In this document: in pieces, positions 43,751 to 52,077 of the stretch
Position numbering within the stretch: the first letter of the stretch is position 1
How the letters are laid out: each line of letters begins with the position of its first letter
NCBI GenBank assembly: GCA_017995755.1
Contig: JAGOIH010000004.1
Coordinates: 1 to 53,343 of the forward strand
DNA: 53,343 nucleotides
From: Sedimentibacter sp.
GTDB taxonomy: Bacteria; Bacillota; Clostridia; Tissierellales; Sedimentibacteraceae
Direction: 5' to 3'
Program-made: the position numbers and the translations under genes
Notes under the pieces: generated by a model
What the model was told of the DNA's origin: nothing
What the model saw: only the letters and a program-made list of their open reading frames with translations
Databases searched by the model: none

Positions 43751-44698
43751 TCACACAATTTTGATATAAAAATCTTTGCATTCACCGGCGCAATAACTGC
43801 ATAAAACACACTTTTCCATATCAACCCTGCATTTGCCGTCAACTATTTCAAGTGCATTCTGCCTGCATTTTTTTGCGCATTTTCCGCATCCGGCACACCA
43901 CTCTTCTACTACGAGAGTGCGCTTTTGATTCCTAATTTTATTTTTAATGTTTTCATTTAATTCATTGTTGTCCATATAAGAGATATTTGCATCAATTTCT
44001 TCAACAGTGCCCATACCTGCTGCTATGGAATCTATATAATTTAAATTGTCAACATATTTAAAAGCTTTTTCTGCTTCATTTATTAAATGACCTCCGCCAT
44101 AGATTTTCATGGCCATAATAAATTTATTGTATTCTTTTGCCTTCTTCAAGGCTTCAGACATATCTTCGATATTACCGTCCTGAATTCCGATACCTTTGTA
44201 ATTAAACAAAGGAAAAATAAATTCTATCTCTTTAAACTTAATTGAATCTCTTACCGCCTCCACCCTGTGGGTGGAAATTCCAAAGTGCTTTATTATTCCA
44301 TCTTCCTTATATTTCATGAAACGGTCAACAGCTTTATAGTGACCAATAAAATTGTTACCGTTGTCCTGCTCATGCAGCATGAAAACATCCAGATAATCCG
44401 TATCCATTTCTTTCAATGCCTTATTTATGCTGTATTCTGCGGTATTTTTATCATATGCGTAACTTTTTGATGCTATGACAAGTTTATTCCTGTCTTTGCC
44501 TTTTATGAATTCTTTTAGTATATCATAGTTATTGTAAAGCTCAGCTGTGTCAAAAAAGTTTATTCCTTTTTCTAATGAATAATTAAGAAGTCTCACCCTG
44601 TTTTCCAGGGTATCTGAATTTTGAAGATTGCTTAAAGAAAGGGTTCCGTAACACAGCTTTGAAACATTTCTTTTTTCAAATAAATTTATGTATTTCAT
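43751..44698 (-). CDS. Aldo/keto reductase with C-terminal 4Fe-4S ferredoxin domain
   Basis: A 315-residue protein with an AKR TIM barrel (about residues 10-250). It shows FFDTAELYNNYD near 47-58, the catalytic Tyr/Lys region and HEQDN near 109. The C-terminal ferredoxin region has eight cysteines in two sets, CAGCGKCAKKC (268-278) and CVLCSYCAGEC (296-306). Such proteins are common in anaerobes and may pass electrons from ferredoxin to a carbonyl. It sits between ireB and ruvX, where Firmicutes usually have no such gene, so it looks like an insertion into that block. Confidence 0.9.
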   Translation of the reverse strand: MKYINLFEKRNVSKLCYGTLSLSNLQNSDTLENRVRLLNYSLEKGINFFDTAELYNNYDILKEFIKGKDRNKLVIASKSYAYDKNTAEYSINKALKEMDTDYLDVFMLHEQDNGNNFIGHYKAVDRFMKYKEDGIIKHFGISTHRVEAVRDSIKFKEIEFIFPLFNYKGIGIQDGNIEDMSEALKKAKEYNKFIMAMKIYGGGHLINEAEKAFKYVDNLNYIDSIAAGMGTVEEIDANISYMDNNELNENIKNKIRNQKRTLVVEEWCAGCGKCAKKCRQNALEIVDGKCRVDMEKCVLCSYCAGECKDFYIKIV

Positions 44699-44736
44699 AT
44701 TATTACTACCGTCTGTTTCTGAGGGCTATACCCAAG

Positions 44737-44779
44737 ACACACAAAAGCAGTATATTTATATACTGCTCAAAGTTGTGTG
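44737..44779 (-). terminator. Hairpin terminator after ireB
   Basis: AGCAGTATA-TTTA-TATACTGCT (44746-44767) with an outer CACACAA/TTGTGTG stem. On the minus strand the inner stem is followed by TTTTGTG. Confidence 0.6.
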
Positions 44780-44787
44780 CCCCAAGT

Positions 44788-44816
44788 AGGGGGACATTCC
44801 TGTATCCCCAGTCTAT
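44788..44816. repeat. REP-like fragment (family C)
   Basis: GGGGGACATTCCTGTATCCCC lies right at the ireB 3' end, another partial member of the GGGGACATTCC group. Confidence 0.4.
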
Positions 44817-45076
44817 AAGTCGATTGCATCCAGGTAAACGCCTAAAATTTCTTCCAAAAGTTCGTCTCTTTCTATTTTTCGTATTAAGCTTCTTGCATTG
44901 TTATGATTTGTAATATAGGTGGGATCTCCGGACAATATATACCCAATGAGCTGGTTGTTAGGATTGTATCCCTTTTCTTTAAGTGACTTGTAAACCTGGG
45001 ATAGTATTTCCCTGGCTTCATTAAGCGAACCCATACTGTAGTCAAATTTTGCAGTGTTATTTGTATTACTTTCCAT
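44813..45076 (-). CDS. ireB: IreB-family regulatory phosphoprotein
   Basis: An 87-residue protein of the IreB/YrzL (DUF965) family. In Enterococcus faecalis, IreB is phosphorylated by the Ser/Thr kinase IreK and affects cephalosporin tolerance. The family core is visible as [20 protein letters not shown] and [20 protein letters not shown] (about residues 23-62). The start ATG at 45076 is preferred; an in-frame GTG lies three codons upstream. Located between alaS and the reductase. Confidence 0.92.
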   Translation of the reverse strand: MESNTNNTAKFDYSMGSLNEAREILSQVYKSLKEKGYNPNNQLIGYILSGDPTYITNHNNARSLIRKIERDELLEEILGVYLDAIDL

Positions 45077-45103
45077 AAAAACCACCCCTTAACATCTCTT
45101 ATC

Positions 45104-45132
45104 ATTGTACTATAATACATTAATAAAATCAA
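45104..45132 (-). promoter_or_regulatory. Promoter of ireB
   Basis: On the minus strand TTGATT and TACAAT are spaced by 17 bases, with the RNA start expected near 45097. Confidence 0.55.
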
Positions 45133-45202
45133 TTAAAACCTGAAATTCTTAGAATTGAACTTTTAATAATATTAATTCTCACCCATCACCCATAATCTAA
45201 TT

Positions 45203-45288
45203 GAAGTGTGCAAATTTTCGATTAATTCATTATTCTATATAAATATGAGCAGTTTTGTCGTGCACTAATCGAATTTTGCACACTCGCC
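45203..45288. repeat. MITE-like palindromic element A
   Basis: AGTGTGCAAATTTTCGATTA (45205-45224) and its inverted partner TAATCGAATTTTGCACACTC (45266-45285) bound an 86-base segment. The same ends bound element B at 50433-50577. The gap between ireB and alaS (45077-45356) contains this element plus the ireB promoter. Confidence 0.6.
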
Positions 45289-45356
45289 TAATTACAAAGC
45301 CGTATCATTACAATTCACACCCGGAGTGAACGAAAGCTCAGAATGTCACTTTGTAA

Positions 45357-47996
45357 CTATTTGTTCATGGATAATTGTTTTTTCACTGCCTCTATTGCTT
45401 CGTCTATTTTCCCGGGGTTTTTCCCTCCTGCCTGTGCAAAGTCAGGTCTTCCGCCTCCGCCGCCTCCTGCAATCACGGCAGCTTCTTTCACCATATTTCC
45501 CGCATGTACTCCCCTTTCAACCAAATCCTTGGTTACGGCAGATACAAATAATACTTTGTCTCCCAGGTCAGAAGCTAAAATTACAGCACAGCTTTCATTT
45601 TTGTCCTTTATTCTATCGGCAATTTCCCTTAATGTGTTGGCATCCTTGTCTTTAAGGGAAAGCGCAAACAGTTTGATACCGTTAATTTCTTCATATTTGT
45701 CAAGAATTTCACTGATATTTCCCCTTAACAGTTCATTGTTCAGCTTTTGTATTTCCTTGTCTTTATCCTTGGCTTCTTTTTTAAGCATATTAACTTTGTT
45801 TAACAGTTCATCTTTGGTGGTTTTCATGGATATGGATAATTCATCCGTTAAATTATCCAGTTCCCGTAAGTAATTTATTGCTGCTCTTCCTGTTATTGCT
45901 TCTATTCTTCTTATTCCCGAAGCTATGCTTCCCTCAGAAACAATTTTAAACAATCCTATTTTGGCTGTTTCATCGATATGAGTTCCGCCGCAGAGTTCCT
46001 TGCTGAAATCTCCAACACTGACAACCCTTACCTTTTCCTGGTATTTTTCATCGAACAAAGCTGTAGCTCCTGACTTTTTAGCTTCTTCAATGTTTAGTAT
46101 ATCAGTTCTGACCATATAGTCTGCCAATATAGCTTCATTGACTCTTTTTTCGATTTCCTTCAATGTTTTATGGTCAACGGCTTCAAAATGTGTATAGTCA
46201 AATCTAAGTCTGTCTTCTGAAACATACGAGCCTGCCTGATTTACATGATCTCCCAGCATTTGCCTTAAAACCCTGTGCAGCAAATGCGTGCAGGTGTGAT
46301 TCTTTGCGGTATTTTTTCTTCTGTCTGCATCTACCTTGGCGGTTATGGTATCTCCCACTGAAATACTTCCTTTTACCACATTTGTTTCATGCAGAAAAAT
46401 ATCATTATTGAGTTTATGGGTATCTGTTACTTTTGCCAGCATGTCATCAGCAATAAATTCTCCCCTATCGCCGGTCTGTCCGCCGCTCTCAGCATAAAAT
46501 GGGGTTTTGTCAACCACAATTATTCCTGACTGTCCTTCATTGATTGTATTTACCTGTTCTGAGCCGACTACTATGGCAACAACTTCACAAGAATCTTCTA
46601 AATTATTGTAACCTATAAATATGGTTTTATCCGTATCTATAGTAAAATCATTTTCCTTCCAGCCTGAAGCACCGGTAGCTTTTCTGGCATCTCTCGCCAT
46701 CTGTCTGTGGTCTTCCATCACTTTGATAAACTGTTCTTTATTTAGGCTAAATCCGTTTTCCTTAAGTATTTCCTCCGTAAGTTCTGACGGAAAGCCATAG
46801 GTGTCATAAAGCTTGAAAGCAACCTTGCCCTCCAGCTCTTTTTTATCAGTTTCTTTTAATATTTGTATTTCTTTCATTAAAAGTTCCAGACCCTGGTCAA
46901 TGGTTTTTTTAAATCTTTCTTCCTCAAGGCTTAAAACCTTTAAAATGTAGGATTCTTTTTCCGATAATACAGGATAAGCCTCCTTCCAGTTATCTATAAC
47001 CACTTTGGCAGTCCCGGTTAAAAATTCACCGTTTATTCCTAATGACTTGCCCCTGCGGATTGCTCTTCTTATTAAACGTCTTAAAACATACCCTCTTCCT
47101 TCATTTGAAGGAATTACTCCGTCGCCTATCATGAAGGTCGCTGCTCTAGAGTGGTCGCAGATTATTTTCATTGCAATGTCACTTTTTTTGTTTTGGCCAT
47201 AGGGAATCCGACAAATTTCCGAAGCCTTGTTTACTATTAAATTCAAAGGCTCCACATCAAACACAGTGGGTTTATCCTGAAGTACAGCAGCCACTCTTTC
47301 AAGTCCCATGCCTGTATCAATATTTGGATTCGGAAGGGGATGATAAACACCTTTTTCGTCCTTGTCAAACTGCGTAAATACAAGATTCCAAATTTCAATA
47401 TATCTGTTGCAGTCACATCCCGGTTTGCAGTCAGGTGACCCGCAGCCTCTGTCATCTCCGGTGTCATAGTAAATTTCCGAGCAGGGTCCGCTTGGACCGA
47501 CCTCCAGTTCCCAGAAGTTGTCGTCCTTTCCCAGCCTCACTATTCTTTCCATAGGTATTCCTACCTTTGTATGCCAAATATTCTCAGCTTCATCATCTTC
47601 CAAATATACCGTAACCCAAAGTCTGTCCTTTTCAATTTTTAAAACGTCTGTTAACAGCTCCCATGCCCAGGCAATAGCTTCTTCTTTGAAATAATCACCA
47701 AAGGAAAAGTTGCCCAGCATTTCGAAAAATGTCAGGTGTCTGGCCGTCAAGCCTACGTTATCAACATCACCGGTCCTAACGCACTTCTGGCAGGTTGCCA
47801 TTCTCTTTGAAGGCGGGACTTCAGCTCCCGTAAAGTATTTCTTCAGCGGAGCCATGCCTGCTCCTATTAACAACAAACTTTTGTCATTTTTAGGAATTAG
47901 AGAAAAGCTTTGCTCGGTTAAGTGGCCTTTGCTCTTAAAAAAATTTAAGTACTCTTTTCGAATATTATTTATTGAAAATCTATCTAATTTGTCCAC
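45357..47996 (-). CDS. alaS: Alanyl-tRNA synthetase
   Basis: A 879-residue class II synthetase that charges tRNA-Ala. It has the N-terminal aminoacylation domain (LTARHLTFFEMLGNFSFGDY near 85), the editing domain with HTCTHLLHRVL, CGGTHIDETAKIG, and the C-Ala tail ending GGGGGGRPDFAQAGGKNPGK. I choose the GTG at 47996: GGAGGG precedes it by eight bases and the length then matches B. subtilis AlaS (878). The upstream ATG at 48017 lies inside the ribosome-site region. Confidence 0.96.
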   Translation of the reverse strand: MDKLDRFSINNIRKEYLNFFKSKGHLTEQSFSLIPKNDKSLLLIGAGMAPLKKYFTGAEVPPSKRMATCQKCVRTGDVDNVGLTARHLTFFEMLGNFSFGDYFKEEAIAWAWELLTDVLKIEKDRLWVTVYLEDDEAENIWHTKVGIPMERIVRLGKDDNFWELEVGPSGPCSEIYYDTGDDRGCGSPDCKPGCDCNRYIEIWNLVFTQFDKDEKGVYHPLPNPNIDTGMGLERVAAVLQDKPTVFDVEPLNLIVNKASEICRIPYGQNKKSDIAMKIICDHSRAATFMIGDGVIPSNEGRGYVLRRLIRRAIRRGKSLGINGEFLTGTAKVVIDNWKEAYPVLSEKESYILKVLSLEEERFKKTIDQGLELLMKEIQILKETDKKELEGKVAFKLYDTYGFPSELTEEILKENGFSLNKEQFIKVMEDHRQMARDARKATGASGWKENDFTIDTDKTIFIGYNNLEDSCEVVAIVVGSEQVNTINEGQSGIIVVDKTPFYAESGGQTGDRGEFIADDMLAKVTDTHKLNNDIFLHETNVVKGSISVGDTITAKVDADRRKNTAKNHTCTHLLHRVLRQMLGDHVNQAGSYVSEDRLRFDYTHFEAVDHKTLKEIEKRVNEAILADYMVRTDILNIEEAKKSGATALFDEKYQEKVRVVSVGDFSKELCGGTHIDETAKIGLFKIVSEGSIASGIRRIEAITGRAAINYLRELDNLTDELSISMKTTKDELLNKVNMLKKEAKDKDKEIQKLNNELLRGNISEILDKYEEINGIKLFALSLKDKDANTLREIADRIKDKNESCAVILASDLGDKVLFVSAVTKDLVERGVHAGNMVKEAAVIAGGGGGGRPDFAQAGGKNPGKIDEAIEAVKKQLSMNK

Positions 47997-48046
47997 TATA
48001 AATTCCCTCCGTTTCATAGTATAAGCAATATGTACCTTATTATGAA

Positions 48047-48076
48047 ATTATAATGTATTATTTCACATATTGTCAA
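48047..48076 (-). promoter_or_regulatory. Strong sigma-A promoter of alaS
   Basis: On the minus strand TTGACA and TATAAT, both consensus, are spaced by 18 bases. The 5' leader is only about 45 bases, too short for a T-box. Confidence 0.8.
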
Positions 48077-48094
48077 CAATAATTAAAAACGACA

Positions 48095-48160
48095 GGGGAC
48101 GGTTGCTTTTGTTCTTGAAGGCAGCATAACTACTCTCCTGATAACAAAAGGACCGTCCCC
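48095..48160. repeat. REP-like palindrome (family C), best-preserved copy
   Basis: GGGGACGGTTGCTTTTGTT (48095-48113) pairs with AACAAAAGGACCGTCCCC (48143-48160) with two small bulges, around a 29-base centre. It lies between iscU and the alaS promoter. Confidence 0.75.
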
Positions 48161-48200
48161 TATAAATACTAAAATATATAATCTATCGTGTCAAGGCATC

Positions 48201-48632
48201 TTAGTGCTCACAGTGGATTTCGTCATCTTCCGGCTTGTAATTTTCCAAACCTTTAATTGTTTTATTGTTTTTCTGTGCGTAATTATAAAGTGCTGATTTG
48301 ACAGCCTGCTCAGCCAAAACGGAACAGTGAATCTTAACCGGCGGCAGCCCTCCCAAAGCTTCTACAACTGCCTTGTTTGATAATTCAACCGCTTCATGGA
48401 CGCTCTTCCCCTTTATCATCTCAGTGGCGATGCTTGATGAAGCAATTGCCGAGCCGCAGCCGAATGTTTCAAACTTTACATCCTCAATTATTTCATTTTT
48501 ATTGATTTTTAAATATATTTTCATTATATCCCCGCATTTCGGGTTTCCCACCTGTCCTACGCCATCTGGATTTTCCATAGTGCCTGCGTTTCTCGGGTTT
48601 CTGAAGTGGTCCATTACTATTTCTGAATACAT
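48201..48632 (-). CDS. iscU: Iron-sulfur cluster scaffold IscU/NifU
   Basis: A 143-residue IscU scaffold with the three cluster-binding cysteines Cys33, Cys59 and Cys103 (motifs NPKCGD, GCGSAIASSS, KIHCSVLAE). It receives sulfur from IscS and hands assembled clusters to other proteins. The C-terminal tail with DDEIHCEH adds one more cysteine and a histidine. It follows iscS by 18 bases. Confidence 0.96.
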   Translation of the reverse strand: MYSEIVMDHFRNPRNAGTMENPDGVGQVGNPKCGDIMKIYLKINKNEIIEDVKFETFGCGSAIASSSIATEMIKGKSVHEAVELSNKAVVEALGGLPPVKIHCSVLAEQAVKSALYNYAQKNNKTIKGLENYKPEDDEIHCEH

Positions 48633-48650
48633 TTTTTATCCTCCGCTACC

Positions 48651-49838
48651 TTAGTTTTTGTGCAAGTCTTCATCGTTTTTAATCGGTGACATTGCCCTTA
48701 GTTTAATAATTATTTTTTTCATTGTTTCAACCGTAAAATCTATGTCTTCCTCTGTTATTTCCTCGCTTAGTGTAAAACGTATGGAGCCGTGGGCTGTTCC
48801 GTGGTCAAGACCCGTTGCCAGCAGCACATGTGACGGGTCCAAAGACCCTGAAGTGCAGGCTGAACCGCTTGAAGCCGATATTCCTTCCATATCAAGAAGC
48901 AATAATATGGATTCTCCTTCCACGTATTTATATGAGAAATTCACGTTATTTGGAAGTCTCCTGGTTGGATGGCCGTTAAGAACCACATCGGGAATGTTGT
49001 TTTTAATTCCTTCTATGAGTCTGTCTCTTAAAACCCTTAGTTTTTCCACATGATGGTCAAAATCCCGGGCAGCTATTTCAACAGCCTTTCCAAAACCCAC
49101 AATATTCTGTACGCCTTCTGTACCTGCTCTTCTGCCTCTTTCCTGACCGCCTCCGTGAATAAAATTGTCAATCCTGGTTCCTTTTCTAATATACATCCCG
49201 CCTATTCCCTTTGGTCCCCTCAACTTATGGGCAGACATGGACAACAAGTCTATATGTTGTTTATTAACATCTATTTTGACACTTCCCAATGCCTGAACAG
49301 CGTCTACGTGAAAGAGTATCCCATGTTCCTTGGCAATTTCCCCTATTTCTTCAATTGGTTGTATTGTCCCTATTTCATTGTTTGCAAACATTACAGAAAT
49401 AAGCATTGTTTCAGGTCTTATGGATTCTTTCAGCTGTTCTATGTCTATTAGCCCATATCTGTCAACATCAAGATAAGTTGTTTCTATTCCGAACTTTTCC
49501 AGGTACTCACAGGTATGAAGTATGGCATGATGCTCAATTTTAGTTGTAATTATATGGTTCTTGCCTTTGTTCAAGTTTGCAAAGGCAACTCCCTTTAAAG
49601 CCCAGTTGTCAGACTCGGTACCTCCTGCGGTAAAATATATCTCTTTTTCCTCTGCATTTAAAAAGTCTGCTAAAGTTTTTCTTGCCTTTTCGATTGCTTC
49701 TTTTGATTTTCTGCCAAGTTCATATAACTGACTTGATGGATTGCCGTACAATTCATCAAAATACCTGCTCATTTCTTCAATTACTTCTTTTCTTACCCTT
49801 GTTGTTGCAGCATTATCAAGATAAAGCTTCTTACTCAT
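48651..49838 (-). CDS. iscS: Cysteine desulfurase IscS/NifS
   Basis: A 395-residue PLP enzyme that takes sulfur from cysteine. The PLP lysine is Lys205 in SMSAHKLRGPKG and the sulfur-carrying cysteine is Cys328 in SSGSACTSGSLDPSHV. The N-terminus LYLDNAATTRV is typical. Its start overlaps the end of iscR by 8 bases, so the two are coupled. In some bacteria such an enzyme also frees selenium from selenocysteine. Confidence 0.97.
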   Translation of the reverse strand: MSKKLYLDNAATTRVRKEVIEEMSRYFDELYGNPSSQLYELGRKSKEAIEKARKTLADFLNAEEKEIYFTAGGTESDNWALKGVAFANLNKGKNHIITTKIEHHAILHTCEYLEKFGIETTYLDVDRYGLIDIEQLKESIRPETMLISVMFANNEIGTIQPIEEIGEIAKEHGILFHVDAVQALGSVKIDVNKQHIDLLSMSAHKLRGPKGIGGMYIRKGTRIDNFIHGGGQERGRRAGTEGVQNIVGFGKAVEIAARDFDHHVEKLRVLRDRLIEGIKNNIPDVVLNGHPTRRLPNNVNFSYKYVEGESILLLLDMEGISASSGSACTSGSLDPSHVLLATGLDHGTAHGSIRFTLSEEITEEDIDFTVETMKKIIIKLRAMSPIKNDEDLHKN

Positions 49839-50262
49839 TTTTTCCCTCCGTTAAAATATTTTTTTGCTCCTCAAACATATCAGCTAAAGTTATGTTATCA
49901 ATGACATCATTTATACTTTTTTCTATTTTTTCAAATATAACCCTTGTAGCACAAATTGATTCCCTGGAACAAACCTCTTTGCTTACACATTCAGAAGTTG
50001 TTATTTCTCCCTCAAGTGTTCTAAGTATCATGCCCACTGTTATTTCCCCGGGTTCTTTTGCCAGGAGATATCCGCCCTGAGGTCCTCTGACCGTGTCTAT
50101 ATAGCCGCTTTTTTTTAGTTTGGCAAACAGCTGCTCCAAATAGCTTTCTGATATACCATACTTATCTGATATTTTTTTAAGAGAAACCGGTCCTAATCCA
50201 TAATTTTTTGAAAGTTCAAATGCTGCTTTCAACCCATATCTTCCCTTTGTGGATAAAATCAT
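49831..50262 (-). CDS. iscR: Rrf2-family regulator IscR
   Basis: A 143-residue winged-helix regulator. Its DNA-binding part includes SLKKISDKYGISESYLEQLF (27-46) and RGPQGGYLLAKEPGEI. Cys92, Cys98 and Cys104 fall at the three positions that bind the [2Fe-2S] cluster in E. coli IscR. It starts the isc operon and is expected to sense cluster status and control its own promoter, which carries a matching palindrome. The start at 50262 follows AAAGGAG; the longer frame to 50283 covers the ribosome site. Confidence 0.94.
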   Translation of the reverse strand: MILSTKGRYGLKAAFELSKNYGLGPVSLKKISDKYGISESYLEQLFAKLKKSGYIDTVRGPQGGYLLAKEPGEITVGMILRTLEGEITTSECVSKEVCSRESICATRVIFEKIEKSINDVIDNITLADMFEEQKNILTEGKNE

Positions 50263-50284
50263 TTCTCTTCTCCTTTCAGTCAAT

Positions 50285-50303
50285 CCCTACTGTTTCAGTA
50301 GGG
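50285..50303 (-). promoter_or_regulatory. Likely IscR operator palindrome
   Basis: CCCTACTG-TTT-CAGTAGGG is an 8-bp perfect inverted repeat just downstream of the -10. A related half-site TACCCTAGTA (50321-50330) lies in the promoter spacer. Confidence 0.7.
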
Positions 50304-50311
50304 TACAATTG

Positions 50312-50340
50312 ATTATAAGATACCCTAGTAATTTTGTCAA
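50312..50340 (-). promoter_or_regulatory. Consensus sigma-A promoter of the isc operon
   Basis: On the minus strand TTGACA and TATAAT are spaced by 17 bases. The ACTAGGGTA half-site lies between them, so a bound regulator would cover the promoter. Confidence 0.85.
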
Positions 50341-50432
50341 CATTAAAAAAAGAAAAATAATAAAATATTTATTATTTTCCATCGTTATTTTACGTTTTTA
50401 TACTCAAGGTGTAAAATTTAATTTATTTTAAA

Positions 50433-50577
50433 CGAGTGTGCAAAAATTTGATTAATGAATGGCAAAAGTATATATATACCCCGTTTATTGACATTCTTCA
50501 TGTAATTTCGATGATATTCGAACTGTAAAATACAATGTTTTATGAAATAATAATGCACTAATCAAAAATTTGCGTAT
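50433..50577. repeat. MITE-like palindromic element B
   Basis: CGAGTGTGCAAAAATTTGAT (50433-50452) and TGCACTAATCAAAAATTTGC (50554-50573) are inverted ends matching those of element A. The 145-base element makes up about half of the 320-base gap between iscR and the next gene; the rest is the isc promoter region. Confidence 0.6.
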
Positions 50578-50581
50578 TTAA

Positions 50582-51169
50582 TTAAGCATGAGTTAATTGT
50601 AATGAACTTCCTTTTGTTTTTACCGAGGTGTCATAACAAAGTACAAACAGCTTTTTTCCGTGGAATACAAACTCTTTAACCACATCAAGACCTAATTTTC
50701 TTGAATGAGCTTGAAAGGACCTTTGGTTTGTTTGATCTACATAGGTTACTAAAACCGGGTATTTGTCCTTCATCAAAAGCCTTGATGCTTCAAACAAATT
50801 CGGCAAAACTTCAGTCCCTCTGTAATCCTTGTGTATGCAGGCAGGTCCATATTGATAACAATTATTCACTGACAGTATGGTGTCTTTATACTTAATGTTA
50901 TGCAAATCATCAATCATCGGCTGAAATACAGGCCATGAAGCCCAAAACTTCCAGGATGCAGAGTTTGCAAAACCTACAACCCTGTTTTCGTCACAGGCTA
51001 CCGCTATTCCTTTTTCTTCCTCAATGAGACTTTTTAACTTATTTTCAGAAAAAAAGGTTCCAATAAATCCATCCGGCTTGTCTTCTTCACTGATTGAATT
51101 TACGTGGTACCTTTTCTCAAGCAATATGATGCCGGGAATATCATTTAATTCGGCACTTCGGTATATCAT
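50582..51169 (-). CDS. GNAT-like acetyltransferase
   Basis: A 195-residue protein with a GNAT-type N-terminus (MIYRSAELNDIPGIILLEK) and the acetyl-CoA region YGPACIHKDYRGTEVLPNLF near residues 107-126. The acetyl-CoA loop differs from the classical GxGxG pattern, so activity is likely but not certain. The substrate is unknown. A GGAGGGAACC site precedes the ATG. It lies between the isc operon and the DsrE gene. Confidence 0.7.
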   Translation of the reverse strand: MIYRSAELNDIPGIILLEKRYHVNSISEEDKPDGFIGTFFSENKLKSLIEEEKGIAVACDENRVVGFANSASWKFWASWPVFQPMIDDLHNIKYKDTILSVNNCYQYGPACIHKDYRGTEVLPNLFEASRLLMKDKYPVLVTYVDQTNQRSFQAHSRKLGLDVVKEFVFHGKKLFVLCYDTSVKTKGSSLQLTHA

Positions 51170-51236
51170 CGGTTCCCTCCTATACGTTCATTAATTAATC
51201 TCATTCCTGAATACGTATAAAATAACTCAGTATTAA

Positions 51237-51575
51237 TCACAAACTTATTACTTCATATCCATCTTCCAGGTATTTCTTCATTCCTGCATGGCCTGACATA
51301 TCATTAAGCATCGGCAACCCTGTTTTCAGGTTAGCTTCGTATACGTCAAGAACCTTTGAACATGCAAGGCAAATACCGTCTATTAACCCCGCTTCCTTTG
51401 CCTTTCTATAAAGCGGATTATTTTCATCTTCAAATTTTGAAACCAGTTTAACTGATGCACCCTCAAATATTATCTTTACATCTGCTCCTGCAGTTTCCAA
51501 ATCTAATGCATTCATTAAAATATGCTGAAAGCACATCTTTTCACCGGTCATCCCATAAAATAAAATCTTCTTCAT
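51237..51575 (-). CDS. DsrE-family protein
   Basis: A 112-residue protein of the DsrE/TusD fold. It starts KKILFYGMTGEKMCFQHIL, has GASVKLVSKF near 40, and a central GLIDGICLACSKVL motif (about residues 63-76) with two cysteines that would carry sulfur or selenium. DsrE proteins move persulfides or take part in selenium handling. It lies downstream of the DUF3343 gene (both on the minus strand) but with an A/T-only hairpin between them. Confidence 0.85.
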   Translation of the reverse strand: MKKILFYGMTGEKMCFQHILMNALDLETAGADVKIIFEGASVKLVSKFEDENNPLYRKAKEAGLIDGICLACSKVLDVYEANLKTGLPMLNDMSGHAGMKKYLEDGYEVISL

Positions 51576-51699
51576 TCTTATACCTCCTGTGCTTTATTCA
51601 TCATTATCTATATTACTATAAAATGTAAAATTAAACAATAAGAAAAGTCCCTTTGCATAACCAGCCTATTTTTTCCTTGAAATTTTGTCTTTATTAAAA

Positions 51700-51737
51700 A
51701 AATAATAAAAATATTTTGTGAAATATTTTTATTATTT
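51700..51737 (-). terminator. AT-only hairpin between DUF3343 and DsrE genes
   Basis: AAATAATAAAAATATTT (51700-51716), loop TGTG, and AAATATTTTTATTATTT (51721-51737) make a 17-bp perfect stem, followed on the minus strand by further T residues. Confidence 0.6.
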
Positions 51738-51748
51738 TCTGCCTTATA

Positions 51749-52009
51749 CTATGGCAGCAGTTTATATACAAATGAACCATTTTTGTTGATCTTGCTGTAA
51801 ACATTGCTTACGGGAAATCTGCCCCTGCATTCATTTAAAACTATATCAAGTGTCTTTTGGTTATTAGTCTTTATGCATATATCACACTCATTCTTTATGC
51901 TGAAAGGTGTCTGTATCAGCTGAATATTTTTAACCCCGTATCCTTGCAGCCTGTTGAATGCGGCAACAGCATAGTTCCCATGCAAAAAGGTAATAATATA
52001 AACCTCCAT
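51749..52009 (-). CDS. DUF3343 protein, putative Se/S carrier
   Basis: An 86-residue protein of the DUF3343 family, proposed as a selenium or sulfur carrier in selenoprotein-making Clostridia. The N-terminus YIITFLHGNYAVAAFNRLQG and the segment CDICIKTNN (about residues 41-49) are recognisable. The start at 52009 has GGAGG six bases upstream. The selA/selB/selC set in the same window and the DsrE gene next to it fit a selenium connection, though this is inference. Confidence 0.75.
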   Translation of the reverse strand: MEVYIITFLHGNYAVAAFNRLQGYGVKNIQLIQTPFSIKNECDICIKTNNQKTLDIVLNECRGRFPVSNVYSKINKNGSFVYKLLP

Positions 52010-52077
52010 AGGATACCTCCTCACCTATATTTTATTAACATGGGCGAAGAAGGTTCCATGGAGGCGTCTTAAGTCTT

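Noticed and set aside
48018..48200. T-box riboswitch before alaS
   Set aside because: A consensus promoter lies only about 45 bases before the start codon, so there is no room for a T-box leader; the upstream hairpin belongs to the REP-like family.
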